Assembly: GCA_021014945.1 (NCBI GenBank)
Contig: MU266853.1
Span: 1-11,070 of the forward strand
DNA: 11,070 nt
Reading direction: 5' to 3'
Origin: Leucogyrophana mollusca
Taxonomy: Eukaryota; Basidiomycota; Agaricomycetes; Boletales
Shown here piece after piece: positions 1 through 8,084 of this stretch (position 1 is its first letter; each line of letters starts with the position of its first letter). The notes beneath the pieces are model-generated. The model had not been told where the DNA came from. It made no database searches and saw only the letters and a list, made by a program, of their open reading frames with translations. Position numbers and translations under genes: made by a program.

Positions 1-560
1 TGAAGGGGGACCCAGGGGGTGGTGTGCGTTGGGCGGCGTTGGCCTGCGTGGGTGGTGTGGGTGATAGAATTGGCGAGGGCTAGACGAGGATGGAGGACAG
101 ACACCGGAGGAACACACACGCAATCAACATCGAGCTTCTCTCGAGAGCGCAGAAAACACACACACCTGTTTCGAGCACAACATGATCTCATTGGGGTAAG
201 CCGGGGAGATTGGAGAGGCTGTAACCCAGACGTGTGCGGTGCGTGTCTTCCGTGGTACGCTGGAAGGTTGTACTGCTGATGTTGGTGCGTGTCGCCGAGT
301 TCTGTGCGCGATAAAGGGGTTGGGCAGTGGGGGGGGAGCAGAGACGCACCCGAAATTGATGACTGAGCTTGTCGCATAGCTGGCGAGGTTCGAAGCCCTA
401 GTACTGGGCCGCCTTCTGGATCTTGAGCGTGTACTCGTCTATGCCGGCGAGGAAAACGACAGGTCTTGATGCATCACTTAGTCGGGATAAGCGGGCGAAT
501 GTCAGCGGTTACGAGAGAGTAGAGGTGGTCTATGTAGGGAACTGGGTTTCTTGTCAGTGG
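1..560 (-). pseudogene. Methionyl-tRNA synthetase relic 1 (mitochondrial type), internally deleted, runs off left edge
   Basis: Reading leftwards, 541-480 gives a stretch like the start of a class I methionyl-tRNA synthetase: PYIDHLYSLVTAD, then after a one-base frame change FARLSRL and SRPVVFLAGIDEYTLKIQKA. The latter matches the family pattern TGTDEHGLKIQ that follows the HIGH motif. It continues as GFEPRQLCDKLSHQFR to 350. A 48-base intron (302-349, GTGCGT..CAG) joins in phase to TNISSTTFQRTTEDTHR, the next conserved block, ending near 166. A second apparent intron (44-165) leads to a few codons at 1-43 that align with the C-terminal exon of relic 2. Defects: HIGH reads YIDH at 525-536, a frameshift near 500, a TAG at 398-400, and no central catalytic region or KMSKS. 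Family membership rests on recalled conserved blocks. It cannot be a working enzyme. Confidence 0.75.
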
Positions 561-885
561 TTGTACGAGGAGAGCGGAGAAGGCGGATAGAAGAGAGACG
601 AAACGCGATAAGAGATGGTGGTATGGATACGAAACGCGTCTGCGGGACACTCACTTGCATTGGGGTAGAAATGGGACTCATGATATAGTCCGGCTCGGCC
701 CCCGGCGACGTCGACTCGGCCGTTACGAACTGCATGACGCGATAGATGTCGATGATCGGTGCTGTCGTTCGAGGAAAGGTAAAGTTTCGACCTGGGGACA
801 CTGACACATCTGATGCTGTGTTTGTTGAGTACTTTTAAAGGCGAAAAAATATAATAATGACGACCTTGTTCAGCAAAGAATCGAC
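561..885. other. Region without a confident gene, between synthetase relic 1 and ankyrin-like relic A
   Basis: The minus strand is open from 807 to about 652 (includes FPRTTAPIIDIYRVMQF and PDYIMSPISTPMQ) and then meets a good intron donor, GTGAGT, at about 652. This could be an upstream exon of the synthetase relic or part of another decayed gene; I do not recognise the protein. Homology to the right-hand synthetase copy stops near 595, so this stretch is not part of the duplicated segment. An AT-rich tract lies at about 834-857. Confidence 0.3.
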
Positions 886-1530
886 TTACCAGAACTGCGG
901 GCTTCAAGACGACACTGGAGAAGGAAAGCTCGAGCTCGGCAGTGCCCGAGGACACTCTTTCGGCAGTGACTACTCTTTGCCCTACATGTATCTATCATTC
1001 TACCGAGAGTATCTCAGAGACCCACAGATCTGGCGACCACGCAGAGCTCCACCCAAAACTCTCGCCACCCTCCCCGACATCGGCACAGTGCCGCACGAAC
1101 ATGGCCGCATAACCCCTGCGCCGGCGTCACGTAGCTGAGGATAAGGCGCTGCTCGGGGGTGATCTGTCGGAGTCTTGGCAGGTGAAAGTGGTACGTCCTA
1201 ATGATTCACTGTATCTCTGGCATGCTTTGATTCAGGTTCCATGCGACCGCCGACAGTCCATCGCCACACACATTCAGCCCATTTGCGACCTACGCCAAGT
1301 CCACCCGCGACCCACATCATTCACGAGCTCGTCGTCCCCCCGCGGCTGGTGATCCACTCACCCAGGACTTGAGTAGCCCCACGCATGATCCCGCGGCCGC
1401 CCTCACCGTATGCGCTTCACACACATCCATCTCCCTCTTAGCACCCCTCCAGGAGCGCTCCATGGCCGAGCACACCCCGCTCTACTGGGCCATCGTCTAC
1501 TAGCCACACCCGCAGGATTTTGGGGGATGG
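886..1530 (+). pseudogene. Ankyrin-like family relic A
   Basis: Degenerate copy of the multi-exon gene best seen in relic D (8085-9105). Matching blocks in order: LQDDTGEGKLELGSARGHSF at about 900-960 (relic D has LQDETLEGMLKLGIGRGRSF); a splice acceptor CCACAG at 1027 followed by an exon like the one at 8330; GVT-stop-LR at 1126-1140; a 45-base intron at 1191-1235 (GTACGT..TTCAG) of the same length as that in relic D; a partly deleted next exon; and EHTPLYWAIVY at 1468-1500, immediately followed by TAG. The TPLYWAI pattern resembles the TPLHLA core of an ankyrin repeat. Defects: in-frame stops at 1132-1134 and 1501-1503, internal deletions, and loss of the GTAAGT donor present in relic D. 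The family has no name I can give. Confidence 0.55.
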
Positions 1531-1564
1531 CATGGACACAGGTAATGGCGATGGTGTGGATGTG

Positions 1565-1730
1565 GATGCCGGGGATGAGATCACGCAGCTGAGGCGCCTG
1601 GTACTCATTGGGCGGGACGAGGTGCGGCTTGGAAAGCGAGTGGTGCGTCATGGCTGTGATATCACATTGGTTAAACAGGTAGCTCATGATCATGCTCCAC
1701 ACCAGGATCACTCCTTCACCCTGCACTGAG
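1565..1730 (+). pseudogene. Ankyrin-like family fragment B
   Basis: A short open stretch reads GDEITQLRRLVLIGRDEVRL, followed by GKRVVRHG. The equivalent exon of relic D gives GVT-stop-LRCLALIGRDEALLGR, so this is a third copy of the same exon. Here the codon at 1586-1588 is CAG (Gln), where relics A and D have TAG. The fragment follows relic A directly and ends at a TGA at 1727-1729. No start codon context, promoter or neighbouring exon is evident, so it is best read as an inserted or rearranged gene piece. Confidence 0.45.
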
Positions 1731-1849
1731 CGCCGATCAGGAGCACTGGACCGTCCTCATTCGACAAACGTCCTGTTGCTCTACTCCGTCGCAAGCTGAC
1801 CGCAGTAAGCACCCCCGTTGCATCTTTACTAGTCTAATACAAGTGCTGA

Positions 1850-2112
1850 CCCGTTGCCCGTTCTCTGACATCTCGCTGTGATTGATCCATAGATCTGAAT
1901 ACGCGGTACCCCACCCCAAAGTCCCCACCACCCACCTTGACACATTGTCTCCCCCTGACATCGGGTGCAGTGTTGCCATGGACATCACTGCTTAATTCCT
2001 TTGTTGGCGTCACGCCGCTGAGGCATCTGGTGTCCACTGGGCGGGACAGGGTAATGTCCGAGAAGTGGTTCATCGAGGTCGTGGCGTGTGGAAGCAGCGC
2101 GGTTTGACTGCG
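1850..2112 (+). pseudogene. Ankyrin-like family fragment C
   Basis: Nucleotide alignment by eye matches 8290-8550 of relic D. It covers the end of an intron (TCTGACAT..CCATAG, acceptor at 1892), the following exon with CACCCCAAAGTC, the block CCTGACATCGGG, and GGCGTCACGCCGCTGAGG at 2006-2023. The last part reads GVTPLRHLVSTGRDRVMSEK, then FIEVVACG, homologous to the LRRLxLIGRDEV exon of B and D. The codon at 2015-2017 is CCG (Pro), where A and D have TAG. Upstream frames are broken (for example a TAA at 1993-1995), so this is a relic. Confidence 0.5.
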
Positions 2113-2723
2113 ATAACGCTCTGTGGACATAACTCTTTCAGCGGTCTCATTGGAATTGTCCTTGTCAACGGGCTCCCTGTCCATGGAATCTCGGTCCATG
2201 TGTGTTGTATCACCCACTCTTCTCGCTGGAAATATTATTATCTGACGCTGACGGCGCCCTGGTAGAACACAGTCTTTTCACGTTCCTTTCCACCACGACC
2301 CCAAACAACGCCATCGCTACCCGTTACCCAGTGCTGGTCACGACATCCACCGGCACCCCCATCGATGGCCACGACTACTTCGAGGTATTTACCTACCACG
2401 CCTTCGGGGTCACCGTCCAGTTTTCAAGATATATATCGGTCAGGTTCTCGCTGGGTGTTGCCGCGTCTTCTAGCCTTGTTATTATCATTCCTTGGACTTT
2501 CAATTAGGGTGTTGTGTGCGACAAACCACCCCCGAGGCAGGGGCGCTCTGCGACGACGTTTCTCCTCGCGACGCACTTATCTCGGTACTCCATCTAGAAG
2601 GCCTGTTCGTCGTAGCCTTGCCGCCTCGACCTCCACGGCCGTGAGGGACGTGATGAGGCGATCACGAACGCGATCGAACCATATACGCGACCCACATCAC
2701 CGGCAGTGATAGCAGTGAGCTAT
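2113..2723. other. Region with one weak, unrecognised reading frame (2202-2507, plus)
   Basis: The plus frame from 2202 to 2507 is open for 101 codons and includes DADGALVEHSLFTFLSTTT and ATRYPVLVTTSTGTPIDG. It has no domain I recognise and no clear promoter. It lies just downstream of fragment C, so it could be a neighbouring exon of that family, or simply chance in GC-rich DNA. Around 2676-2700 the sequence TACGCGACCCACATCACC resembles 1303-1320 in relic A, another hint of shuffled pieces. I do not call a gene. Confidence 0.2.
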
Positions 2724-2896
2724 ATCCTAATGCATCTCTGGCATAATTCGAATCAGATCCTACGCGACCTATGTTAGTCTATTCGCAACACACGTTAAGT
2801 CATTTGCGATCCTAATGCATCTCTGGCATAATTCGAATCAGATCCTACGCGACCTATGTTAGTCTATCCGCAACACACGTTAAGTCATTTGCGATC
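2724..2896. repeat. Tandem duplication, 85-base unit, two copies
   Basis: Positions 2724-2808 and 2809-2893 are the same 85 bases with one difference (T at 2783, C at 2868); three more bases of the unit follow. Near identity points to a recent event. The unit contains ATCCTAATGCATCTCTGGCA, then TTCGAATCAG, then ACGCGACC and GTTAAGTCATTTGCGA. In that order these resemble 1196-1290 in relic A and 8546-8637 in relic D, where the first half is the end of a 45-base intron and the second half is the start of the next exon. The repeat is therefore derived from the ankyrin-like family rather than being a separate satellite. Confidence 0.9.
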
Positions 2897-4160
2897 TACG
2901 TTCACCCGCCGCCCACATCAAGCCGACCCGTACCTAGCGCCCTCCTGTAGGCTGTTGCGAATCGAGCATTCTCTTGTATCGGATCCCAGACAAGTCGCAC
3001 GTTCCGAAGGGAGTGTTTCAAACATTTGACGCCAGGAGGGGGCTTTAACTGTGAACGCTAGCGGGAGCCTTTAGCTCAGGACGCTAGCGCGAGTCATGAA
3101 CCTCGAACTCAAGCCCTAAACTCTGAGCATGCAGCGGATGTGTCCCTGGCCCTGGTCCTCGAGAACGAGGCGTTGTCGCTACTGACATGACTCGGACCCG
3201 TGCGGCTGTGGGGGGTAGGGAAGTCGGGCGTTGGTGCTCCGTGGTAAGATCTTCGTCTGGGGGGTCTTCTACTCCGAATTCTCAGGCCTCAGCGTGAATC
3301 CCGCGCTCGATCTACCCACTGAGCCTTAATCCCCCGGGCTCGCCTGTTCATTCGATTAGAGAGGTTCAACCTTTACCCCCAAGCGTTGCCAATGCCAATT
3401 GCCATTTGGACACCTCTCTTGAGGACAGTAACGTGCTGGCGTAAATCCCATGGATACGTCTGGCCCGGGTGTCCCCAATTCTATGGATCACTCTCAACTG
3501 ACACTTTGTAGTATCTTGGCGGCACATCGAGGCGACCGATCCCCACTGTCTGTCCCCGGCTGCATGTCGCATGCTGAGTCGTCTCAGCCGCCGTTCGTCC
3601 GGATATCGCCGGTCCTAGAGTCCTATAAACGACGACAACCATATTAATTCGTAATGGCCACCACTCGCTTCGGTCTTCCCGCACTCATCGTAGTTTCTAC
3701 AGAATCTACCATCGGCTTTGGTGCACGCTATGCGAGGGGACAGGAGGGGACATAGCTGAGGTACCCGGGCATGGGCTCTGAAGGCACTTTGTGTTTGTTC
3801 TAACGGTACATTGATGACACGGTTCACCTCAATGCAATGGATTGCTCGTACGTGCGGCTTTGCTGGCTGAGTTTCCCTTAAATGAGTTTCCGCGGATTAG
3901 GTGAGAGGACTAACATTTGATGGGCGTCGCTGTAAGGCATTCGCACAACAGGCATCCTACTCGTTTCTCACTCAGATCTCTAGAACTCTTCGTGCCGGGA
4001 AGACGGGATCCCCATCTCGGTGCAGCACATCAATTACCGCGGTATGATGATAAGTACTGGTACATCCAGATCTGTCCTCCTGCGGTACAGAAAAAAAACA
4101 TGCAGACGCGGAATGACAATACGTACAGGGTCCTGTGTATCAATGTCCTCCACAAGCCCC
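2897..4160. other. Gene-free region, about 1.26 kb
   Basis: No frame shows a recognisable domain and none of the open frames (all under about 110 codons) has convincing coding character. About 2897-2930 still resembles the continuation of the ankyrin-like exon after the tandem repeat. Minor structure: an inverted GGGCTT/AAGCCC pair enclosing two CGCTAGCG palindromes (3040-3116), and a tRNA-like remnant on the minus strand (about 3261-3335), both discussed in the findings. The left part of the 3' flank of the DUF6535 gene lies here. I saw no AATAAA close to its stop codon. Confidence 0.6.
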
Positions 4161-7100
4161 TCATCCTGCGCGCGGCCATACCAGTAACTCATTCAGTGAG
4201 TCGATCACTGGACTACGTGGTTGTTCCCGCTGGAGACGCTCCAGCGTGATCAGGATATCGTCCCTGATATATTGGGCCAATCTGGTACTGGCATCGCGAT
4301 GTCTCTGTGTGGATGCTATGAGGGCCACCAGGAGTTCTTCTCGATCTCGGGTGACAGCATACATCATGCACCACGCACGACGATTAAGCAGCTTGACATC
4401 ATCGTTTGTGAGGCTGTGGTCGGTACCGTGTGCTTCAAGGTTCTCCACTATCGCAGCGAGATACACTGCCATCGGTGTGGTGGTGAACACAAAGCCTGGA
4501 TATTTGGTAATGGAGACGCAACGATCGAAATGCTGATCATCGTGCAGATGTCTGTACCAAATGTTGTCAGAGCTCCGAACGAGGGCGTATATGATTTGGA
4601 CGTAATGAAGATCTCGCTCCTCGTAGAAGTATCTGTTGGGGGAATCCGGAGTGGTAGTATCTTCCACGGAAGATATGTTGGTCAAAACGGCAGAGCGGAG
4701 GGCGGCAGAGAAGGCGGGTAACATAGGCAATATGGCGTTGTTCGGGGACTTCAAAGCCCCTCTGATTTCCCAGGCGATGCGCAAAGCAATATGACGAACT
4801 CGAGTGGGATTGTCCGATCCCATGGCGACAATGATGGCAGCAATGAATGCGGGTTCGTGCGCCCAGAGGGAAATCTGACGGGATTGGGAGAGCACAACAA
4901 CCATACCGGCAATTGCTATTCTGTCCTGTGTTCCATGGTGATGGTTCAGGAAGGCAAGCACCCAGTGGAATTGATCTGAGATCTCCCAACCTAGGGGGCT
5001 GCCGCACGACGGACGCAACGAGCCCCAGCTGACAGGGCCGTGGGCGTAGGAAGCTACGGCACCGATACGCAGAGCTGCTTGGGCGCATCCCGACATTGCT
5101 ACTCTGATCGGATCCTCCTTGGGCGTCGTTACTCCCCCTATTTCCCCCATCCATGAATGCCAGGCCCGCAGACCCCACTCCGCTACCTTGCAGCCACATG
5201 ATTTCGATTCGCATGTGTCAAAACGAGATAACATCTCTGCTTCCACAAGACAGGACAGCATTTGAAGAAGAGGCCCCGCATACAGGGCCGGCACGCCCAC
5301 ATGCCGTGCGTCTCGCATGTCGCTCAATGTCGGTAGGTGCGTTCGGAGCCGTTCCAGTAGCAATTCGATCGCTGAGCTGAGAGGAGTGAGCTAGCTGGAT
5401 GTACGCACCTAACAAATCATTTTGTGAACTGACCTTTTATCAACCTTCACCAACTCTTTCCGATCTATGCGCACGCCTATCAGGATAGCGGCGGACAGGA
5501 TGCAGTCGGAAAGTATGTGCTGGGGGAGAGGCGGAGAGGTAATCCATCTTGTGATTTCAGCCATAGCCGTCAGTTTCAGCGTGAGAGGACACAGGGGATG
5601 TGCGAGCAGGTGGGGGAATAGGCCCGGCACCCATGTGCGACAGGATTCCGGAACCGGGGGCAATTCTTCGTGCCACGGTTGAGGATCAAAACTATACTTC
5701 ATTTCGCCAACGGACAAAGAGAGCCGTGCTATGGCGCAAACAAATGTAGAGGTTGCGTTCTTCGTGTCACAATGTTCCAGCGATGCGAAAAGCGCAGGTA
5801 ATTCACGATTGCCAGCCTCATCGCTCATAGTCGTGTAGCAGAAGTCAGGGCCGCTGGAAGAGGGGTAGAATCTGTTGCAATATAGGTGCACAATAGCTTT
5901 CCCGAAAACAAGGGCTCGTTCTTGTCCAAACGGCACAATTTTCCATTGATTGGAGGTGTTTTGGAGGGGCACGAAACATCCCTTGAACGTGTCTCGGAGC
6001 TGCCCGAACAGATCTGACACGTCCAGCTCGACCGGCCACTCTACTTCCGGCACCATCCCAGCTGCGGTCGCAATGACATCCGGATCTGTGGATGTCTCGA
6101 GAAGCCATTTTATTGATAGGGCCCCTTGCGAGTCGATAGGAAGAGATGGGATGTCTAGTCCCAATGGGTCCGGCGGCGGAGGGGACGATGAAGTTGATGA
6201 AGATTCCGGGTCGCCAGGTGAATCAGATGTTGCCTGCGGTCGACGTAACACCATCTGCCAGAGATGGCGAGCCCGAGGAGCTACCTTAACCTCTGCCCAA
6301 TTTACAAAAGAGACACTCGCGAGGAGGATCAAGGTGAGTGGGAAGAGCATCACGCTTGCGATCACGATCACAATGTGTGATTTCAATGGGTCCGGAGGCG
6401 GAAACAACCGCAAAGCTAGTGAGGATTCCGAGCCGCCAGGTGAATCAGGTGTAGTCCGTGACCGATGTACCAACATCTGCCACAGGCGGCCAGCCCGAGG
6501 AACTATCTCATCCTGGACCTGGCCTATAAAAAAGAAAAATGCATTGAGGATCAAGGTGACTGGTGAGAGTATCATCTTCTTTGCAATTAAGGCCACCATC
6601 TCCATTTTGTTCAAGTCGTCGAAAGATACGACAACATGATCCTTGAAACTGTGGGGCACGAGCTGGAGTAAGACTGGTAGGATGCTCGATACCGGAGTTC
6701 GGAAGGGGCAATTCGGCGAGATCAAGGATGCCAGCGTTATTGAGATGTAGAACAGGATGCCAAAAGCGGTGGTTCCGATGACGACGCCGCCAATAACAGA
6801 TTGCTCCGTCCAAACGTAGGCGGAGAGGGAAACCCCGAACAAAAGCAGCGAAATCTGCAGCAAAACGGGTAGCACTTCCAACACAGCGTGGAAATGCCAT
6901 GCCTCGAGCGCATTGAGCTTTTTCTGCCTGAGTTTGCCCCGGTCCTCAATCGTTCCACTTCCGCGACGCCGGTAATGGCCCAGCCATTGTTTGCCCAGCA
7001 CGGCACCCAATGCAGCAAGAAGACTCGCGCACAGGCTAGCATATAGGAACGACTGGGTCCAGATCACAGTAGTACCTGGCCCGTTCCACGTGGGAGGGTC

Positions 7101-7876
7101 TAACGACTGGCCAGCGAAGGCGCTGCTGTTGGTGGCTTGTATCAGTTGCCTGAGCAGCGCATTGGTGGTGTCGGTCGGGTCGGGGCTGAGGCTCGACTGC
7201 AAGGCGGTGATGAACGTAGTACTGACGGCAGAGAAGAGACCAGACTGAAGGCGAGTTTCAGGAACATATTCATAGGAGTCATGCAAATTGAAGTACTGAC
7301 GAAAATCAGGACGATGTCCATGTCGTCCTTGTATTTCTCGAGAAACTCCGAGTCATAGTCCTCCGCTTGGCGTTTGTACGTGGCCCAAAAACGGGACCGA
7401 GTGTCGGTGCCGGTCTCTTGAGCGATCGTAGACGCTTTCAGAGTTTGGGTAGACTCTTTGAGAGTTTTGTTAGACTCTTCGAGAGTTCCGAGTATTTTCT
7501 GCAAGAGCTGTGATCTAAAGGCAGTGATGAGCGAGATAGAGACAAGGAAAGATAGCATCGCACTGGACATCCTGGGCGGCTGGATCTGGTGCAGTACCAC
7601 CTGTAGCGGGATCGTCATTACGTTCCGCAGAGTGGTCGACTATCTGGGCTGGAGGGCGATACGATCTGCCAGATATGATGAGACGAAAAGATACGACAGA
7701 GAAAAGTAAGAGGTCTCGCACCGAGCTTCCGAGGCTGTCGATGTCGCTGGTGCTTCGTCCCGAGCGGCGTTGTTGCTAGCTTCAGGGGAATTTTCAGTCG
7801 ACCGGGAGGAAGGGGGACTTTCTTCCGTGACGAGTGCCATTGGACAAGAGGCTGGGGACCTTCCACTCGCACGCAT
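4161..7876 (-). CDS. DUF6535 family multipass membrane protein, five exons, about 1165 residues
   Basis: Exons: 7722-7876, 7564-7665, 7301-7514, 5434-7244, 4161-5376. Introns are 56, 49, 56 and 57 bases, all GT..AG, and every junction keeps the frame. Residues 1-86 are Ser/Pro/Ala-rich and probably disordered. Residues 95-115 form three heptads of the TLxxSxx type. The DUF6535 domain follows, from FWATYKRQAEDYDSEFLEKY (128-147) through DMDIVLIF|SGLFSAVSTTF (150-168, joined across intron 3), then TM segments near 218-240 (followed by KQWLGHY), 280-301 and 306-331. Two further hydrophobic segments, near 380-398 and 448-471, lie in a 74-residue duplication. The C-terminal part (LSIKWLLETSTDPDVIATAA onward, then exon 5) is soluble and helical in character. 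The start could instead be Met13 (ATG at 7838-7840), just downstream of a TATAGATAA tract. The family's function is unknown. The gene appears intact, unlike its neighbours. Confidence 0.85.
6162..6605 (-). repeat. Imperfect in-frame tandem duplication inside the DUF6535 gene (2 x about 222 bases)
   Basis: Marker strings recur 222 bases apart: CAATGGGTCCGG(C/A)GGCGGA at 6162 and 6384, GATTCCG..CCAGGTGAATCAG at 6202 and 6424, GAGGATCAAGGTGA near 6325 and 6547. In the protein this gives two 74-residue units, each a hydrophobic segment followed by RAxxLWQM and then DSPG..ESS and a proline run. The copies have clearly diverged, so the event is not very recent. Because 222 is a multiple of three, the frame is kept and the protein gains one extra membrane-type segment plus a Ser/Pro-rich linker. 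Confidence 0.85.
7428..7490 (-). repeat. Three 21-base units encoding heptads in the DUF6535 protein
   Basis: Units 7428-7448, 7449-7469 and 7470-7490 share the pattern TAGAC(T/G)CTT(T/C)(G/C)AGAGTT. They encode GTLEESN, KTLKEST and QTLKAST (residues 95-115). The seven-residue period with Leu at a fixed place fits a short helix or coiled coil just before the DUF6535 domain. It lies in exon 3, which begins at 7514. Confidence 0.8.
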
Positions 7877-8084
7877 GTGTTATCTATATCGCATCTCATG
7901 CCGGGACCGAAACCTGCAGGCAAGCATCAGAACGTGGAAGCAGCGGGGTTGATGGACGAAGCGATTACATAGTGGCGGGGTGGATAAACGCGCATAGCCT
8001 TCCTGGACGCTACCACGAAGACCATCCTGCAAGGGTATGGAATGACTGTCCTGCTGTCAGGTCCTCTGCCGGCCTTGTCCCAGT

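Noticed and set aside
380..400. tRNA T-arm lookalike GAGGTTCGAAGCC
   Set aside because: It is part of the conserved GFEPRQLC coding block of the synthetase relic on the minus strand, and no other tRNA arm surrounds it.
3624..3755. TATAAA at 3624-3629 followed by a 33-codon frame starting at 3654
   Set aside because: The TATAAA-to-ATG distance of 30 bases leaves no room for a leader, the peptide is unrecognised, and such frames are common by chance.
4221..4721. Plus-strand open frame of 166 codons
   Set aside because: Antisense to exon 5 of the DUF6535 gene, whose frame, splice phases and family match are much stronger.
5409..5433. Stop codon after VDKRSVHKMIC as the end of the membrane protein, with a separate gene at 4161-5363
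   Set aside because: A 57-base intron (5377-5433, GTCAGT..CTCAG) joins the two frames in phase, and the downstream frame has no ATG start of its own at its apparent beginning (TTG), so this is one gene.
5950..6639. Plus-strand open frame of 229 codons opposite the DUF6535 gene
   Set aside because: It lies wholly antisense to exon 4, contains no recognisable domain, and its repeat structure is just the shadow of the 222-base duplication on the other strand.
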